A stretch of DNA of 5,232 bases from Paracoccaceae bacterium (GCA_006227805.1 SBFT01000170.1:1-5232), one strand, 5' to 3'; shown: positions 1-5,232, counted from the first letter of the stretch. Notes: generated from the sequence alone by a model not told the origin. Numbers and translations: made by a program.

Positions 1-258
1 TTGGGTGGCTGTCAACGACTTGCCCAAACCATCGCGCCGCTCTTGGTGCGGAGGGCCACGCCCGAGCCTCGGGTGGGCGCTTCGCTTCGGCCGTGCGGAG
101 CACTTTATGGTGCCACGCACCTCCAACGGATTTTAAAAGCCTGACCTAACAATGCGCCCTCCCGGGGGGAGGGTCGGGCGCGGCCCGGGCTGGTCGCCCG
201 GGCGGGAACAGACGGATGGCGCGTGAGTAGACTGGACGATTTCGCCAGCGCGCCGCCG
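1..258. other. Left-edge region without a supportable gene
   Basis: No gene can be called here with confidence. Reading rightward, all three frames are open from the window edge, ending at TGA 142-144, TAA 134-136 and TAA 148-150. One of them could be the 3' end of a gene that starts outside the window. None has a recognisable domain, and their third-position GC (roughly 60-75%) is lower than in the clear genes of this window. Two GC-rich stem-loops lie at 157-173 and 183-203, between these stops and the convergent stop of the regulator pseudogene at 259. An 8-bp direct repeat, gtgcggag, occurs at 46-53 and 93-100. I see no tRNA, insertion-sequence end or CRISPR repeat. Confidence 0.5.
157..203. 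terminator. Tandem GC-rich stem-loops, possible bidirectional terminator
   Basis: Two perfect stem-loops lie side by side. The first is ccctccc (157-163), a 3-nt loop, and gggaggg (167-173). The second is gcccgggc (183-190), a 5-nt loop tggtc, and gcccgggc (196-203). They sit 56 nt past the stop of the leftward regulator pseudogene, where transcription should end, and could also serve a rightward gene ending near 136-150. Neither arm is followed by a clear T-run in either direction, so a canonical intrinsic terminator is not proven. They might instead be Rho-related, mRNA-protecting, or simply GC-rich structure. Confidence 0.3.
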
Positions 259-990
259 CTAAGCCCGCGCCTGCCTCTCGGCGCGCACATCCTCCGCAAG
301 CTTCACCGTATAGGCGGCGAGCGCCGCCAGCGCCGCTTCGGCGCGGGCCGCATCGTGCGCCTCGATCGCATCTGCGATCTCGGTATGGAGTGCCACGATC
401 CTTTCGCGCGACCGGGCGGAGAAGGTGATCATGTTCATCAGGGGCTGCATCGCCTCGACCGCCCCCGCCAGGTGATAGGACAGGACCGGGTTTCCCGCCC
501 CATCCACAAGCGCCCGGTGAAACGCCACGTCCGAGGCGCAGAAGGCCTCGTCCGTCAGTCCGGGCTGGCCCTGGCGGTCGATCTCGACGCGCATCCGCGA
601 CAGGTGATCGGGGCTGCACCGCGCGGCCGACAGGGGGGCGCAGGCGCGCTCCAGCGCGTAGCGCGCCTCGCAGGCGACATCGAAGCTGACGTCGTTCATC
701 GACAGCAGCAGCGTCGAGGTGGTGATCTGCTGGGGATAGGCGTCCTCGAACCCGATGCGGTTGACGAAGGCGCCTCCCGTCGCGCCGCGCTGGGTGCGGA
801 TCAGCGATTACGCGGCCAGCCGTTTCAGGGCCTCGCGCACCGTGGGGCGCGAGACACGGAAGTGATCAGCAAGCTCGGCCTCGGACGGCAGGCGCTCGTC
901 TACGATCAGGCGTCCTTCCACGATGGCGTCGCGGATGGCGCGGGCGATCTGGGCCGAGAGATCGGCGGGTCTGGTGCGCGCAGTTTCCAT
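259..990 (-). pseudogene. GntR-family (FadR/FCD subfamily) transcriptional regulator, interrupted by an in-frame TAA
   Basis: A full-length regulator would be 243 codons, normal for this family. Residues 1-60 are a GntR winged helix: a dimer/wing entry (LSAQIARAIRDAIVEGRL), the motif LPSEAELADHF, and a recognition helix VSRPTVREALKRLAA. Codon 61 (810-808 on the minus strand) is TAA. Translation then resumes in the same frame with SLIRTQRGATGGAFVN, the expected wing. Residues from about 90 are an all-helical FCD ligand domain with D154-x3-H158 and H202 visible. The third metal-ligand His expected 22 residues after H202 is Leu. CAA (Gln) to TAA would explain the defect, because QSLIRT-like text is usual there; that ancestral codon is inferred. 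The gene ends at TAG 259-261. The ATG at 990 is the first possible start after an in-frame TGA (996-994), and no Shine-Dalgarno precedes it. Expected product now: a 60-residue DNA-binding stub. Internal reinitiation at ATG 699 would give only the FCD domain. The gene is divergent from the DUF2182 operon, which it probably controlled. A sequencing error at one base is the main alternative. Confidence 0.85.
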
Positions 991-1018
991 TTGTCAGACA
1001 TTTAAAACTCTGACATGT
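991..1018. promoter_or_regulatory. Inverted-repeat operator in the divergent intergenic region
   Basis: Half-sites TGTCAGA (992-998) and TCTGACA (1009-1015) are perfect inverted repeats separated by 10 AT-rich bases. The left half is also part of TGTCAGACA (992-1000), a palindrome around a central A. This resembles the TNGTC-N-GACNA type of site bound by FCD-subfamily GntR regulators. The site lies between the regulator start (990) and the DUF2182 start (1052), so a bound dimer could block both promoters. The DNA match is direct; binding by the adjacent regulator is inferred from family behaviour and position. Confidence 0.6.
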
Positions 1019-1021
1019 AAA
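991..1021 (+). promoter_or_regulatory. Tentative rightward promoter of the DUF2182 operon
   Basis: TTGTCA at 991-996 matches the sigma-70 -35 consensus at five of six positions. TGTAAA at 1016-1021 matches the -10 at four of six. The spacer is 19 nt, longer than ideal. The elements overlap the inverted-repeat operator, as expected for a repressed promoter, and would leave a 5' leader of roughly 24 nt before the TTG start. This is the best candidate in the AT-rich gap, but the spacing is weak support. Confidence 0.3.
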
Positions 1022-1028
1022 AAAGCAA
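1000..1028 (-). promoter_or_regulatory. Tentative leftward promoter of the regulator pseudogene
   Basis: Read on the minus strand, TTGCTT (1028-1023) is followed by 17 nt and then TTAAAT (1005-1000), which matches the -10 consensus at four of six positions. A transcript from this promoter would begin within a few bases of the ATG at 990. That fits the absence of a Shine-Dalgarno sequence and would make the mRNA leaderless. The -10 lies inside the operator spacer, consistent with autoregulation. The call rests on weak consensus matches. Confidence 0.3.
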
Positions 1029-1041
1029 GCTTTCGAGTCGG

Positions 1042-1046
1042 GGAGG
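1042..1046 (+). promoter_or_regulatory. Ribosome binding site GGAGG that fixes a TTG start
   Basis: GGAGG, within a longer purine run at 1040-1047, lies 5 nt before TTG 1052-1054. No ATG or GTG with comparable spacing exists in this frame. The site therefore decides the start of the DUF2182 gene. Confidence 0.65.
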
Positions 1047-1051
1047 GCCAA

Positions 1052-1858
1052 TTGCCGGTCCTGAATATCCGCAGCATCCTGTGGCTGGGCTTCTTCGCCG
1101 TGATCCTCGTGTCGTGGTGGTGGCTCTACACCATGGCGACCGACATGGGTCTCGACCCGGTCGGCAGGCCCGTCGCGCCCGGGGCCCTGGCGATGCGGAC
1201 CATGGACCCGCGCATGGACATGGCGATGCCCATGGCCGAGTTCGGACCCCTCTTCGCGATGTGGGCGGTGATGATGGCGGCGATGATGCTGCCGACGATG
1301 GTGCCCACCCTGCGCACCTACGAGGACCTGATGGTCAGCGCGAACGGAACGCGTGGCGGCTGGCTGGGGGTCGTGGCGGGGTTTCTTCTGGTCTGGATCG
1401 GCTTCGCGGCGGTCATCGCGGGGGTCCAGCTGGCGCTTCTCTTCGGCGGCGTGATCGACATGCTGGGCATCGCGACCTCGCCCTATGTCGCGGGCCTGCT
1501 GCTGATGCTTGTCGGCATCTTCCAGTTCACCCGCGTGAAGGACGTCTGTCACGGTATCTGTCACAGCCCGATGAGCTATTTCCTCACGCGCTGGCGCCCC
1601 GGTGCGGCGGGGGGACTGCGGATGGGGCTGAACCTCGGGGCCTATTGCGTCGGCTGCTGCTGGGGCTTCATGGCGCTCGGCTTCGTCGGCGGCATGATGA
1701 GCCTTCTCTGGATGGGGCTGGCCACGCTGTTCATGGTGTTGGAAAAACTGCCCCAGCTGGGGCATTACCTGGTGCGGCCCATGGGTTTTGCACTGGTCTT
1801 CGCGGGTCTGGCCGTGGTTGTCTGGTCCGCAGCGACAGGAGGAACGACATGGCCCTGA
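1052..1858 (+). CDS. DUF2182 family polytopic membrane protein (predicted metal-binding)
   Basis: The product is 268 residues, normal for DUF2182, a family annotated as a predicted metal-binding integral membrane protein but without an established function. It probably has seven or so membrane segments: about 9-28, 66-87, 104-131, 145-158, 196-214, 215-230 and 243-261. Family signatures are clear: WAVMMAAMMLPTM (71-83), the loop FQFTRVKDVCHGICHSP with C166-x3-C170 and nearby H167 and H171, and CVGCCWGFMALG with C199, C202 and C203, then EK at 231-232. Residues 48-83 hold 12 methionines, including the run MDMAMPM, which resembles soft-metal ligands such as those for Cu(I); metal identity is inference. 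The TTG start is chosen for its GGAGG 5 nt upstream. The same frame extends to an ATG at 923, but that would run back through the divergent regulator. The gene overlaps DUF1326 by 10 nt and heads a rightward operon. It lies opposite a broken GntR regulator, so repression may be lost. Confidence 0.85.
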   Translation: MPVLNIRSILWLGFFAVILVSWWWLYTMATDMGLDPVGRPVAPGALAMRTMDPRMDMAMPMAEFGPLFAMWAVMMAAMMLPTMVPTLRTYEDLMVSANGTRGGWLGVVAGFLLVWIGFAAVIAGVQLALLFGGVIDMLGIATSPYVAGLLLMLVGIFQFTRVKDVCHGICHSPMSYFLTRWRPGAAGGLRMGLNLGAYCVGCCWGFMALGFVGGMMSLLWMGLATLFMVLEKLPQLGHYLVRPMGFALVFAGLAVVVWSAATGGTTWP

Positions 1859-2553
1859 GGAAAAGACCCGACGCCGATCGGCTGCCGATCAGCCAGCGCA
1901 TCGACAGCCGGATGGAGAACCCCAGGCGGCGCCAGATGCGCCCGACCGAATGGGCGATCAAGGGCGAGCTGTTCCTGAACTGCTCGTGCACCGTCTTCTG
2001 CCCCTGCGTGGTGTCGCTTGGGGCGCACCCGCCCACCGAGGGCGACTGCAAGGCCTGGATGGCGATCGCCATCGACGAGGGCCATTACGAGGGCGAAAGC
2101 CTGTCGGGGCTGAACGTGGGCCTGATGGTCGAGATCCCCGGCCGCATGGCCGAAGGCGGCTGGCGCGTCGCGGCCTATATCGACGAACGCGCCAGCGGCA
2201 AGGCCTATAACGGTCTTCTCCAGATATTCTCGGGCGCGGCGGGCGGCACCACGGGGCTCTTCACCCTCTTGGTCAGCGACATCGTGGGCGCCGAGCGCGA
2301 GAAGGTCGAGATCCTGCGCGAGGGGCGCAGGCGGGGCCTCTACATCGGGCGCAAGATCCAGGGCGAGATCGAGATGATCGACGGCGCGAGCCCCGACCAC
2401 CCGGTGATGATCAGCAATTCGAAATACTGGATGGGCCCCGACATCATCGCCGCGCGCGGGCTGAAGTCGAAGGTGCGCGATTATGGCCGGGTCTGGGATT
2501 TCGGCGGCAAGTCGGCCGAGATCTGCCCGATCGACTGGAAGGGCCCGCGCTGA
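1849..2553 (+). CDS. DUF1326 domain-containing protein
   Basis: The product is 234 residues and soluble by appearance, with no signal peptide or membrane helix. The family hallmark is WAIKGELFLNCSCTVFCPC, giving C45-x-C47 and C51-P-C53, with C67 shortly after in the GDCKAW segment and one more cysteine at C226. Other family-like stretches are LSGLNVGLMVEIPG and AAYIDERAS followed by LLQIFSGAAGG. The function of DUF1326 is not established. The clustered cysteines suggest metal or thiol chemistry, which is inference. ATG 1849 is preceded by AGGAGG (1837-1842) at 6 nt, the best ribosome site in the window. The protein begins about 30 residues before the usual domain start with a tail rich in arginine (10 Arg/Lys in the first 32 residues). 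Later ATGs at 1912 and 1936 lack a good ribosome site. The gene overlaps DUF2182 by 10 nt and DinB by 1 nt, implying translational coupling. DUF1326 and DUF2182 genes are recurrent neighbours in proteobacteria, supporting a shared role. Confidence 0.85.
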   Translation: MALRKRPDADRLPISQRIDSRMENPRRRQMRPTEWAIKGELFLNCSCTVFCPCVVSLGAHPPTEGDCKAWMAIAIDEGHYEGESLSGLNVGLMVEIPGRMAEGGWRVAAYIDERASGKAYNGLLQIFSGAAGGTTGLFTLLVSDIVGAEREKVEILREGRRRGLYIGRKIQGEIEMIDGASPDHPVMISNSKYWMGPDIIAARGLKSKVRDYGRVWDFGGKSAEICPIDWKGPR

Positions 2554-3059
2554 TGATCGACCGCGGTTATTGCGTGACGATGGCGCGCTACAACGCGTGG
2601 CAGAACAGGCAGCTGAAGGACATCCTCGAGGCGATGGAGCCCGCCGAGCTGATGAAGAACCGCAAGGGGTTCTTCGGGTCGATCCTGGGCACGCTGAACC
2701 ATCTGCTCTGGGGCGATCTGATGTGGATCAGCCGCTTTGACGGGGGCGAGGGGCCGGGCGGCACGATCCCCGACAGCCCCGCGCGCCATCCGACGCTGGG
2801 CGCGTGGGAGGCCGAACGCTTCCGCACCGACGGGCGCATCCGGCTCTGGGCCGAGCGGCTGAACAACATCGACCTCAAGGGCGATCTGAGCTGGTATTCC
2901 GGCGCCATGGGGCGGCAGATGTCGATGCCGATGCAGGTCTGCGTCGTGCATTTCTTCAATCACCAGACCCATCACCGGGGCCAGGTCCACGCCATGTTGA
3001 CGGCAGCCGGGATGAAGGCGCCGGTCACAGACATACCATTCATGCCCGAGGGCGACTGA
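2553..3059 (+). CDS. DinB family protein (YfiT/DinB four-helix metalloprotein)
   Basis: The product is 168 residues, typical of the DinB superfamily of four-helix bundles that carry a divalent metal on three histidines. The triad is visible: H50 in LGTLNHLLWGDLMWISR, and H137-x3-H141 in HFFNHQTHHRGQVHAML. The usual opening of these proteins is also present (MARYNAWQNRQL, residues 10-21). Members include damage-inducible proteins and thiol-dependent transferases or hydrolases; the substrate cannot be read from the sequence. Nothing here points to DNA repair, so the name is structural only. The ATG shares its A with the DUF1326 stop (TGATG), so translation is probably coupled to the preceding gene; a weak GGAAGG lies about 11 nt upstream. 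Context suggests a soluble enzyme working with the DUF2182/DUF1326 pair. Confidence 0.88.
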   Translation: MIDRGYCVTMARYNAWQNRQLKDILEAMEPAELMKNRKGFFGSILGTLNHLLWGDLMWISRFDGGEGPGGTIPDSPARHPTLGAWEAERFRTDGRIRLWAERLNNIDLKGDLSWYSGAMGRQMSMPMQVCVVHFFNHQTHHRGQVHAMLTAAGMKAPVTDIPFMPEGD

Positions 3060-3060
3060 C

Positions 3061-3074
3061 GGGGCGCAGGCCCC
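3061..3074 (+). other. Short stem-loop between the DinB gene and acuI
   Basis: GGGGC (3061-3065), loop gcag, GCCCC (3070-3074) forms a perfect 5-bp stem immediately after the DinB stop codon (3057-3059). No T-run follows, so it is unlikely to end transcription. It might mark a processing or partial attenuation point within the unit, or be chance in GC-rich DNA. Confidence 0.25.
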
Positions 3075-3095
3075 ACCGGCAACGCAAGACAGGAA

Positions 3096-3100
3096 AGAGG
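3096..3100 (+). promoter_or_regulatory. Ribosome binding site of acuI
   Basis: AGAGG, in the purine-rich run aggaaagagg (3091-3100), lies 7 nt before ATG 3108. It gives the gene its own translation start in the 48-nt gap after the DinB gene. No convincing promoter is seen in that gap. Confidence 0.6.
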
Positions 3101-3107
3101 ACACGAC

Positions 3108-4097
3108 ATGAAGGCATTGGTGGTCCGCAAGGACGAGGAGAGCGGCAAGACATCCGCCGCGGTCGAGGAGATCGGCATGGACGATCTGCCCCATGCCGAG
3201 GTGACGGTGGCGGTCGAATATTCGACGGTGAACTACAAGGATGGCCTCTGCATCGGGCCGGGCGGCGGGCTGGTGCGCAAGTATCCGCACGTGCCGGGGA
3301 TCGATTTCGCGGGAACGGTCGAGGCCTCGGACGATCCCCGCTACAAGCCCGGCGACAAGGTCGTGCTGACCGGCTGGCGCGTGGGCGAGGCGCATTGGGG
3401 CGGCTATGCCCAGAAGGCCCGCGTCAAGGCCGAGTGGCTGGTTCCCCTGCCGGCCGGTCTGACGACGCGTCAGGCGATGGCGGTGGGCACGGCGGGCTTC
3501 ACCGCGATGCTGGCGGTCATGGCGCTCGAGGATCACGGGCTGACACCGGGGCATGGCCCTGTTCTGGTGACCGGGGCCGCGGGTGGCGTGGGCTCGGTCG
3601 CGACCGCGATCCTGGCGCATCTGGGCCACGAGGTGGCGGCGGTGACCGGGCGGCCCGAGACGGCGGATTACCTCAAGGGCCTTGGCGCCACGCAGATCGT
3701 GGCGCGCGAGGAGATCAACGAGACCGTCAAGCGCCCGCTGGAGAGCGAAACCTGGGCGGGCTGCGTCGATGCGGTGGGCGGCGCCATGCTGGCGCGCGTT
3801 CTGGGCCAGATGAAATACGGCGCCAGCGTCGCCGCGGTGGGCCTTGCGGGCGGCTCGGCCCTGCCCGCGACGGTGGTGCCGTTCCTGCTGCGGGGCGTCA
3901 ACCTTCTGGGCATCGACAGCGTCATGCAGCCCTATGACAACCGGGTGCGCGCCTGGGATCGGATCGCGCGCGATCTGCCGATGGAGAAGCTGGAGGCGAT
4001 GGTCGAACCGGCGACCCTGGCCGATCTGCCGCGTCTGGGGGCCGAGATCCTGCAAGGCCGGGTCAAGGGCCGTGTCGTCGTCGACGTCAACGCGTGA
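3108..4097 (+). CDS. acuI: Acrylyl-CoA reductase (NADPH), AcuI/YhdH family
   Basis: The product is 329 residues, the usual length for the AcuI/YhdH branch of zinc-free medium-chain dehydrogenases/reductases. Family members reduce acryloyl-CoA to propionyl-CoA with NADPH in the cytoplasm. This removes toxic acryloyl-CoA formed from 3-hydroxypropionate, or from acrylate released from DMSP in marine relatives. The N-terminal GroES-like domain shows STVNYKDGLCIG (39-50), a family signature, followed by VPGIDFAGTV (62-71) and YKPGDKVVLTGWRVGE (79-94). The nucleotide-binding domain has VTGAAGGVGSVA (154-165) and AVTGRP (178-183), whose Arg182 suits NADPH preference. The C-terminus GRVVVDV is typical. 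The gene is 48 nt behind the DinB gene and is followed by a probable terminator, so it may be the last gene of the unit. It is not beside acuR, a DMSP lyase gene or dmdA in this window, so the physiological source of substrate is open. A general quinone oxidoreductase role is the alternative. Confidence 0.85.
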   Translation: MKALVVRKDEESGKTSAAVEEIGMDDLPHAEVTVAVEYSTVNYKDGLCIGPGGGLVRKYPHVPGIDFAGTVEASDDPRYKPGDKVVLTGWRVGEAHWGGYAQKARVKAEWLVPLPAGLTTRQAMAVGTAGFTAMLAVMALEDHGLTPGHGPVLVTGAAGGVGSVATAILAHLGHEVAAVTGRPETADYLKGLGATQIVAREEINETVKRPLESETWAGCVDAVGGAMLARVLGQMKYGASVAAVGLAGGSALPATVVPFLLRGVNLLGIDSVMQPYDNRVRAWDRIARDLPMEKLEAMVEPATLADLPRLGAEILQGRVKGRVVVDVNA

Positions 4098-4116
4098 CGG
4101 TGTGAAACCGCTTCTG

Positions 4117-4152
4117 GAAGGCCGCGCGGCATCTTGCGCCGGGGCGGCTTTT
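4117..4152 (+). terminator. Probable Rho-independent terminator after acuI
   Basis: The structure starts 19 nt past the acuI stop. An outer stem GCCGC (4121-4125) pairs with GCGGC (4144-4148) and can be extended outward by A-T and G-T pairs (4117-4120 with 4149-4152). An inner stem CGGC (4127-4130) pairs with GCCG (4138-4141) around a 7-nt loop. TTTT follows at 4149-4152. The GC-rich stem, short T-run and position support termination of the operon; the T-run is short, so read-through is possible. Confidence 0.55.
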
Positions 4153-4169
4153 CGCATCAGGTATCTTGC

Positions 4170-5232
4170 ATGAGACTGGACATGGATTTCGTGCGGGGCC
4201 AGTTCCCCGCCTTCGCGCAACCCGCGCTTGCAGGGCAGGCCTTCTTCGAGAATGCGGGCGGGTCCTATCCTTGCGCGCAGGTCGTCCATCGGCTGACGCG
4301 GTTCTATACCGAGCGCAAGGTCCAGCCCTATGCGCCCTACGAGGCGAGCCGCCTGGCCGGGGCCGAGATGGACGAGGCGCGCGCGCGCCTGGCCGCGATC
4401 CTGGGGGTGGACACCGACGAGGTGTCCTTCGGGCCCTCGACCACGCAGAACACCTATGTCCTGGCCCAGGCCTTCCGGCAATGGATGAAGCCGGGCGAGG
4501 CGATCGTGGTTACCAACCAGGATCACGAGGCCAATTCCGGCCCCTGGCGGCGGCTGGCCGAGGCCGGGATCGAAGTGCGCGAATGGCGCATCGATCCCGA
4601 GACGGGGCATCTGAATCCCGAACGGCTCGAGGACCTGCTGGACGACAGCGTGCGGCTGGTCTGTTTTCCGCATTGCTCGAACGTGGTGGGCGAGATCAAC
4701 CCGGTGACCGAGATCACCGCCATCGCCCATGCGGCGGGTGCCTTCGTCTGCGTCGACGGGGTGTCCTATGCGCCGCACGGGCTGCCCAATGTGGGCGATC
4801 TGGGCCCCGACATCTACCTGTTCTCGGCCTACAAGACCTATGGGCCGCACCAGGGCGTCATGGTGATCCGGCGCACGCTGGGGCAGATGCTGCCGAACCA
4901 GGGGCACCATTTCAACGGCGGCACGCTCTACAAGCGGTTCACGCCGGCGGGGCCCGATCATGCGCAGGTCGCGGCCAGCGCGGGCATGGCCGACTACATC
5001 GACGCGCTGGCCGCGCATCACGGCGGCGGCGATCTGGATGCGGCGGGGCGCGGGGCGCTGGCGCATGACCTGATGCGCGCGCATGAGGTCGCGTTGCTGC
5101 AACCGCTGCTGGACGCGGTCAAGGCGCGCAACGCGGTGCGGCTGATCGGGCCGTCGGATGCGGCGCGCCGCGCGCCGACGGTGGCGCTGGCGGTCGCGCG
5201 CCCGGGTGTGGAGGTCGCGGCGGACCTGGCGC
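4170..5232 (+). CDS. Aminotransferase class V (PLP-dependent, cysteine desulfurase-like fold), partial at the right edge
   Basis: The frame is open for 354 codons and leaves the window without a stop, so the C-terminus is missing; such enzymes usually have about 400 residues. It belongs to the fold-type I PLP enzymes of the class V aminotransferase/NifS-like group. Visible features are FFENAGGSYP (25-34) near the N-terminus, FGPSTTQNTYVLA (phosphate-cup region), TNQDHEANSGPW with H119 stacking on the cofactor, VCVDGVSYAPHG with D196 contacting the pyridine nitrogen, and FSAYKTYGPHQG with the Schiff-base lysine K222. No catalytic Cys loop typical of true cysteine desulfurases is visible in the part present, so the substrate is unknown. 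The start at ATG 4170 has only a weak AGG 8 nt upstream; ATG 4182 is the alternative. The gene starts 17 nt after the acuI terminator, so it is probably a separate unit or depends on read-through. I see no clear promoter. Confidence 0.82.
   Translation, partial: MRLDMDFVRGQFPAFAQPALAGQAFFENAGGSYPCAQVVHRLTRFYTERKVQPYAPYEASRLAGAEMDEARARLAAILGVDTDEVSFGPSTTQNTYVLAQAFRQWMKPGEAIVVTNQDHEANSGPWRRLAEAGIEVREWRIDPETGHLNPERLEDLLDDSVRLVCFPHCSNVVGEINPVTEITAIAHAAGAFVCVDGVSYAPHGLPNVGDLGPDIYLFSAYKTYGPHQGVMVIRRTLGQMLPNQGHHFNGGTLYKRFTPAGPDHAQVAASAGMADYIDALAAHHGGGDLDAAGRGALAHDLMRAHEVALLQPLLDAVKARNAVRLIGPSDAARRAPTVALAVARPGVEVAADLA

Noticed and set aside
46..100. Direct repeat gtgcggag (46-53 and 93-100) as part of a repeat array or mobile element end
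   Set aside because: Only two 8-bp copies exist in GC-rich DNA, with no target duplication, transposase or further units.
124..139. Minus-strand text cttttaaaatccgttg, resembling the anticodon region of a tRNA-Leu or an att core at such a tRNA
   Set aside because: The flanks do not form an anticodon stem, and no T-loop (GGTTCGA-like) or acceptor end follows. No integrase is present. The resemblance is probably chance.
259..699. The C-terminal regulator fragment (ATG 699) as an independent FCD-only gene
   Set aside because: No ribosome binding site stands out upstream, and the region between 807 and 700 still encodes the wing and linker in the same frame, so it is better read as the second half of a pseudogene.
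223..1005. A 260-codon plus-strand frame opposite the regulator
   Set aside because: It is the shadow of the regulator gene on the other strand, with no domain and heavily biased composition.
923..1051. Upstream extension of the DUF2182 frame to ATG 923
   Set aside because: It would run antisense through the regulator start and through the operator. The added residues do not look like DUF2182, and no ribosome site precedes it.
2481..5102. A long minus-strand open frame of 873 codons antisense to DinB, acuI and the aminotransferase
   Set aside because: It has no recognisable domain, is rich in His, Arg and Gln as expected for the reverse complement of GC-rich genes, and lies opposite three genes with clear family motifs. 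It is a composition artefact.

Overview
The window is a high-GC bacterial chromosome segment with strongly GC-biased third codon positions. An acrylyl-CoA reductase of the AcuI/YhdH type, a paired DUF2182/DUF1326 locus and an FCD-type GntR regulator together suggest an alphaproteobacterium, most likely Rhodobacteraceae (Paracoccus/Roseobacter-like). This placement comes from gene content and composition, not from a marker gene.

Layout: positions 1-258 hold no gene I can support. All three forward frames stay open to about 136-150, and two GC-rich stem-loops follow (157-173 and 183-203). On the minus strand, 990-259 is a GntR/FadR-family regulator with an FCD ligand domain, interrupted by one in-frame TAA at codon 61, directly after the winged-helix recognition helix. 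The frame is the same on both sides, so this looks like a nonsense pseudogene rather than a frameshift. A 61-bp divergent intergenic region (991-1051) carries an inverted repeat (TGTCAGA, 10 nt, TCTGACA) of the kind FCD regulators bind.

Rightward from there runs a compact unit: a DUF2182 membrane protein (TTG start at 1052), a DUF1326 cysteine-motif protein (overlaps by 10 nt), a DinB-fold protein (TGATG junction, 1-nt overlap) and, after 48 nt, an acuI-like NADPH-dependent acrylyl-CoA reductase. A probable Rho-independent terminator (4117-4152) closes the unit. An aminotransferase class V (PLP-dependent) gene then starts at 4170 and runs off the right edge.

How the genes may work together: the first three rightward genes are physically coupled, and all carry motifs that could bind metal or thiol (Met-rich stretch plus Cys clusters; CxC and CPC; a His triad). 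DUF2182 and DUF1326 often occur side by side but have no established biochemical function as far as I know. A membrane-associated metal- or thiol-handling module is a reasonable but unproven hypothesis, and it is the best candidate here for an undescribed system. The regulator that probably controlled it appears to be broken in this strain, so the unit may be constitutively expressed.
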